From Gemmatimonadota bacterium (GTDB lineage Bacteria > ARS69), in assembly GCA_020431545.1 (NCBI GenBank), contig JAGQIB010000126.1:1-6105 (forward strand): 6,105 nt of DNA, read 5' to 3'. The notes under the pieces were generated by a model. The model made no database searches. It saw nothing but the letters and a program-made list of their open reading frames with translations, and was not told where the DNA came from. Made by a program: the position numbers and the translations under genes. This document shows positions 5,156 through 6,105 of this stretch, piece after piece. The first letter of the stretch is position 1, and each line of letters opens with the position of its first letter.

Positions 5156-6105
5156 ATGCCGCGAGAGAAAACCGCGACGAAGAGTCGGTCTTCCCGCGCG
5201 TCGACCACGGCGAAATCCAAGTCCAGCGGATCCCGTCGTGCCGAGGCGGACGCTGCCGCCGTCGAGGTCGTCGAAGCGGAAGAGAAGGTCGCCCCGCCCG
5301 CGAAGATGGGCGCGGAGCCCCGACTCAACCTCGTGGACATGAAGCACCGGACCATGGCGGACCTCGTGCAGGTCGCGAGCGAGTTGCAGGTCGCCGCCAC
5401 GTCCGGTCTGCGCAAGCAAGAGTTGATCTTCAAGATCCTCGAGGCGCAGACCGAACGTTCCGGGCTCATCTTCGCGGAGGGCGTGCTCGAGATCCTGCCC
5501 GAGGGGTACGGGTTCCTCCGCTCGCCGGACTACAGCTACCTGCCGGGCCCGGACGACATCTACGTGTCGCCGTCGCAGATCAAGCGCTTCGACCTCATGA
5601 CCGGCGACACGATCTCCGGCCAGGTGCGCGCGCCGAAGGAGAGCGAACGCTATTTCGCGCTGCTCAAGGTCGAGGCGATCAACTTCGAGAATCCGGAGAC
5701 GGCCCGCAAGCGCACGCTGTTCGACAACCTCACGCCGCTCTACCCCGAGGAGCGCATCCGGCTCGAACACGATCCGGAGGACATCTCCACCCGGATCATG
5801 GATCTGCTCGCACCGATCGGAAAAGGCCAGCGCGGATTGATCGTCGCGCCGCCGCGGACCGGAAAGACCGTGCTGCTGCAGAAGATCGCGAACGCGATCA
5901 CGTCGAATCATCCGGAGATCGTGCTGATCATCCTCCTGATCGACGAACGTCCGGAAGAAGTCACGGACATGCAGCGCAGTGTGGACGCGGAAGTGATCAG
6001 CTCCACGTTCGACGAGCCGGCCACGCGTCACGTGCAGGTCGCGGACATGGTCAGCGAGAAGGCGAAACGTCTGGTGGAGTACGGCCGCGACGTGGTGATC
6101 CTGCT
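5156..6105 (+). CDS. rho: Transcription termination factor Rho; 3' partial
   Basis: ATG 5156 with GAGAGG six nt upstream opens a frame that stays open to the right edge (316 complete codons). Rho is the hexameric RNA-dependent ATPase helicase that terminates transcription. Residues 1-56 are a Ser/Lys/Arg/Ala then Glu/Ala-rich extension absent from E. coli Rho. The Rho-N helical domain begins near 57 (LNLVDMKHRTMADL). The cold-shock-like RNA-binding domain follows, with RNP1-like YGFLRS (118-123) and GPDDIYVSPSQI (131-142). The ATPase core begins near 220, with the Walker A loop APPRTGKT (231-238, Lys237), LIDERPEEVT (261-270, catalytic Glu264) and STFDEPATRHVQVADM (283-298). The frame ends at DVVIL, just before the Walker B aspartate. 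E. coli has PPKAGKT where this protein has PPRTGKT. The gene has its own promoter overlapping the end of the preceding gene. Identity is secure; the C-terminal third is outside the window. Confidence 0.98.
   Translation, partial: MPREKTATKSRSSRASTTAKSKSSGSRRAEADAAAVEVVEAEEKVAPPAKMGAEPRLNLVDMKHRTMADLVQVASELQVAATSGLRKQELIFKILEAQTERSGLIFAEGVLEILPEGYGFLRSPDYSYLPGPDDIYVSPSQIKRFDLMTGDTISGQVRAPKESERYFALLKVEAINFENPETARKRTLFDNLTPLYPEERIRLEHDPEDISTRIMDLLAPIGKGQRGLIVAPPRTGKTVLLQKIANAITSNHPEIVLIILLIDERPEEVTDMQRSVDAEVISSTFDEPATRHVQVADMVSEKAKRLVEYGRDVVIL

Overview
The window is GC-rich bacterial chromosome with five protein genes, two of them cut by the window edges. The lineage is not fixed by the sequence. 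A C-terminal FlgD-like (PNPF...LxDxxGR...GxYY) domain on a secreted beta-propeller protein, together with high GC and sigma70-like promoters, fits high-GC relatives of the FCB group such as Candidatus Eisenbacteria or Krumholzibacteria. This placement is inference. Codon choice strongly favours G/C at third positions, and this produces many long antisense and out-of-frame shadow ORFs that I leave out.

Layout. 1-1700 (+): the end of a large Asp-box (BNR/sortilin-type) beta-propeller surface protein with a C-terminal FlgD-like domain. 1751-2344 (-): a small dienelactone-hydrolase-family alpha/beta hydrolase, convergent with the first gene. 2345-2781: a divergent intergenic region holding candidate promoters for both flanking genes and a stable hairpin. 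2782-3906 (+): an exported TPR-repeat protein with a four-cysteine N-terminal region. 3903-4943 (+): a ketol-acid reductoisomerase (IlvC)-like protein overlapping the TPR stop codon. 4940-5155: a near-consensus promoter and about 180 nt of leader. 5156-6105 (+): the N-terminal two thirds of transcription termination factor Rho, running off the right edge.

The most interesting part is the IlvC-like gene. The fold-level signature is clear: Rossmann GYGNQG, PDEV, FAHGF, TRAGVLETT and DLFAEQ. However, two residues normally essential for ketol-acid reductoisomerase are replaced: the catalytic lysine (K130 in Pseudomonas numbering) by Leu, and one of the four metal-binding acidic residues (E226) by Ser. 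It has no ilvB/ilvN/leu neighbours. It also has no ATG, GTG or TTG at its natural N-terminus. The best Shine-Dalgarno points to a GTA (or GTC) codon overlapping the TPR stop as GTAG. It is either a divergent paralog with a new role and a non-canonical, translationally coupled start, or a gene affected by a sequence error at its start.

Functionally the genes look like a mixed neighbourhood: surface/secreted protein, small hydrolase, exported TPR plus reductase-like protein in one transcript, then an independently promoted rho. No mobile elements, CRISPR arrays, tRNA or rRNA genes were seen, and I found no intrinsic terminator with a T-tract.
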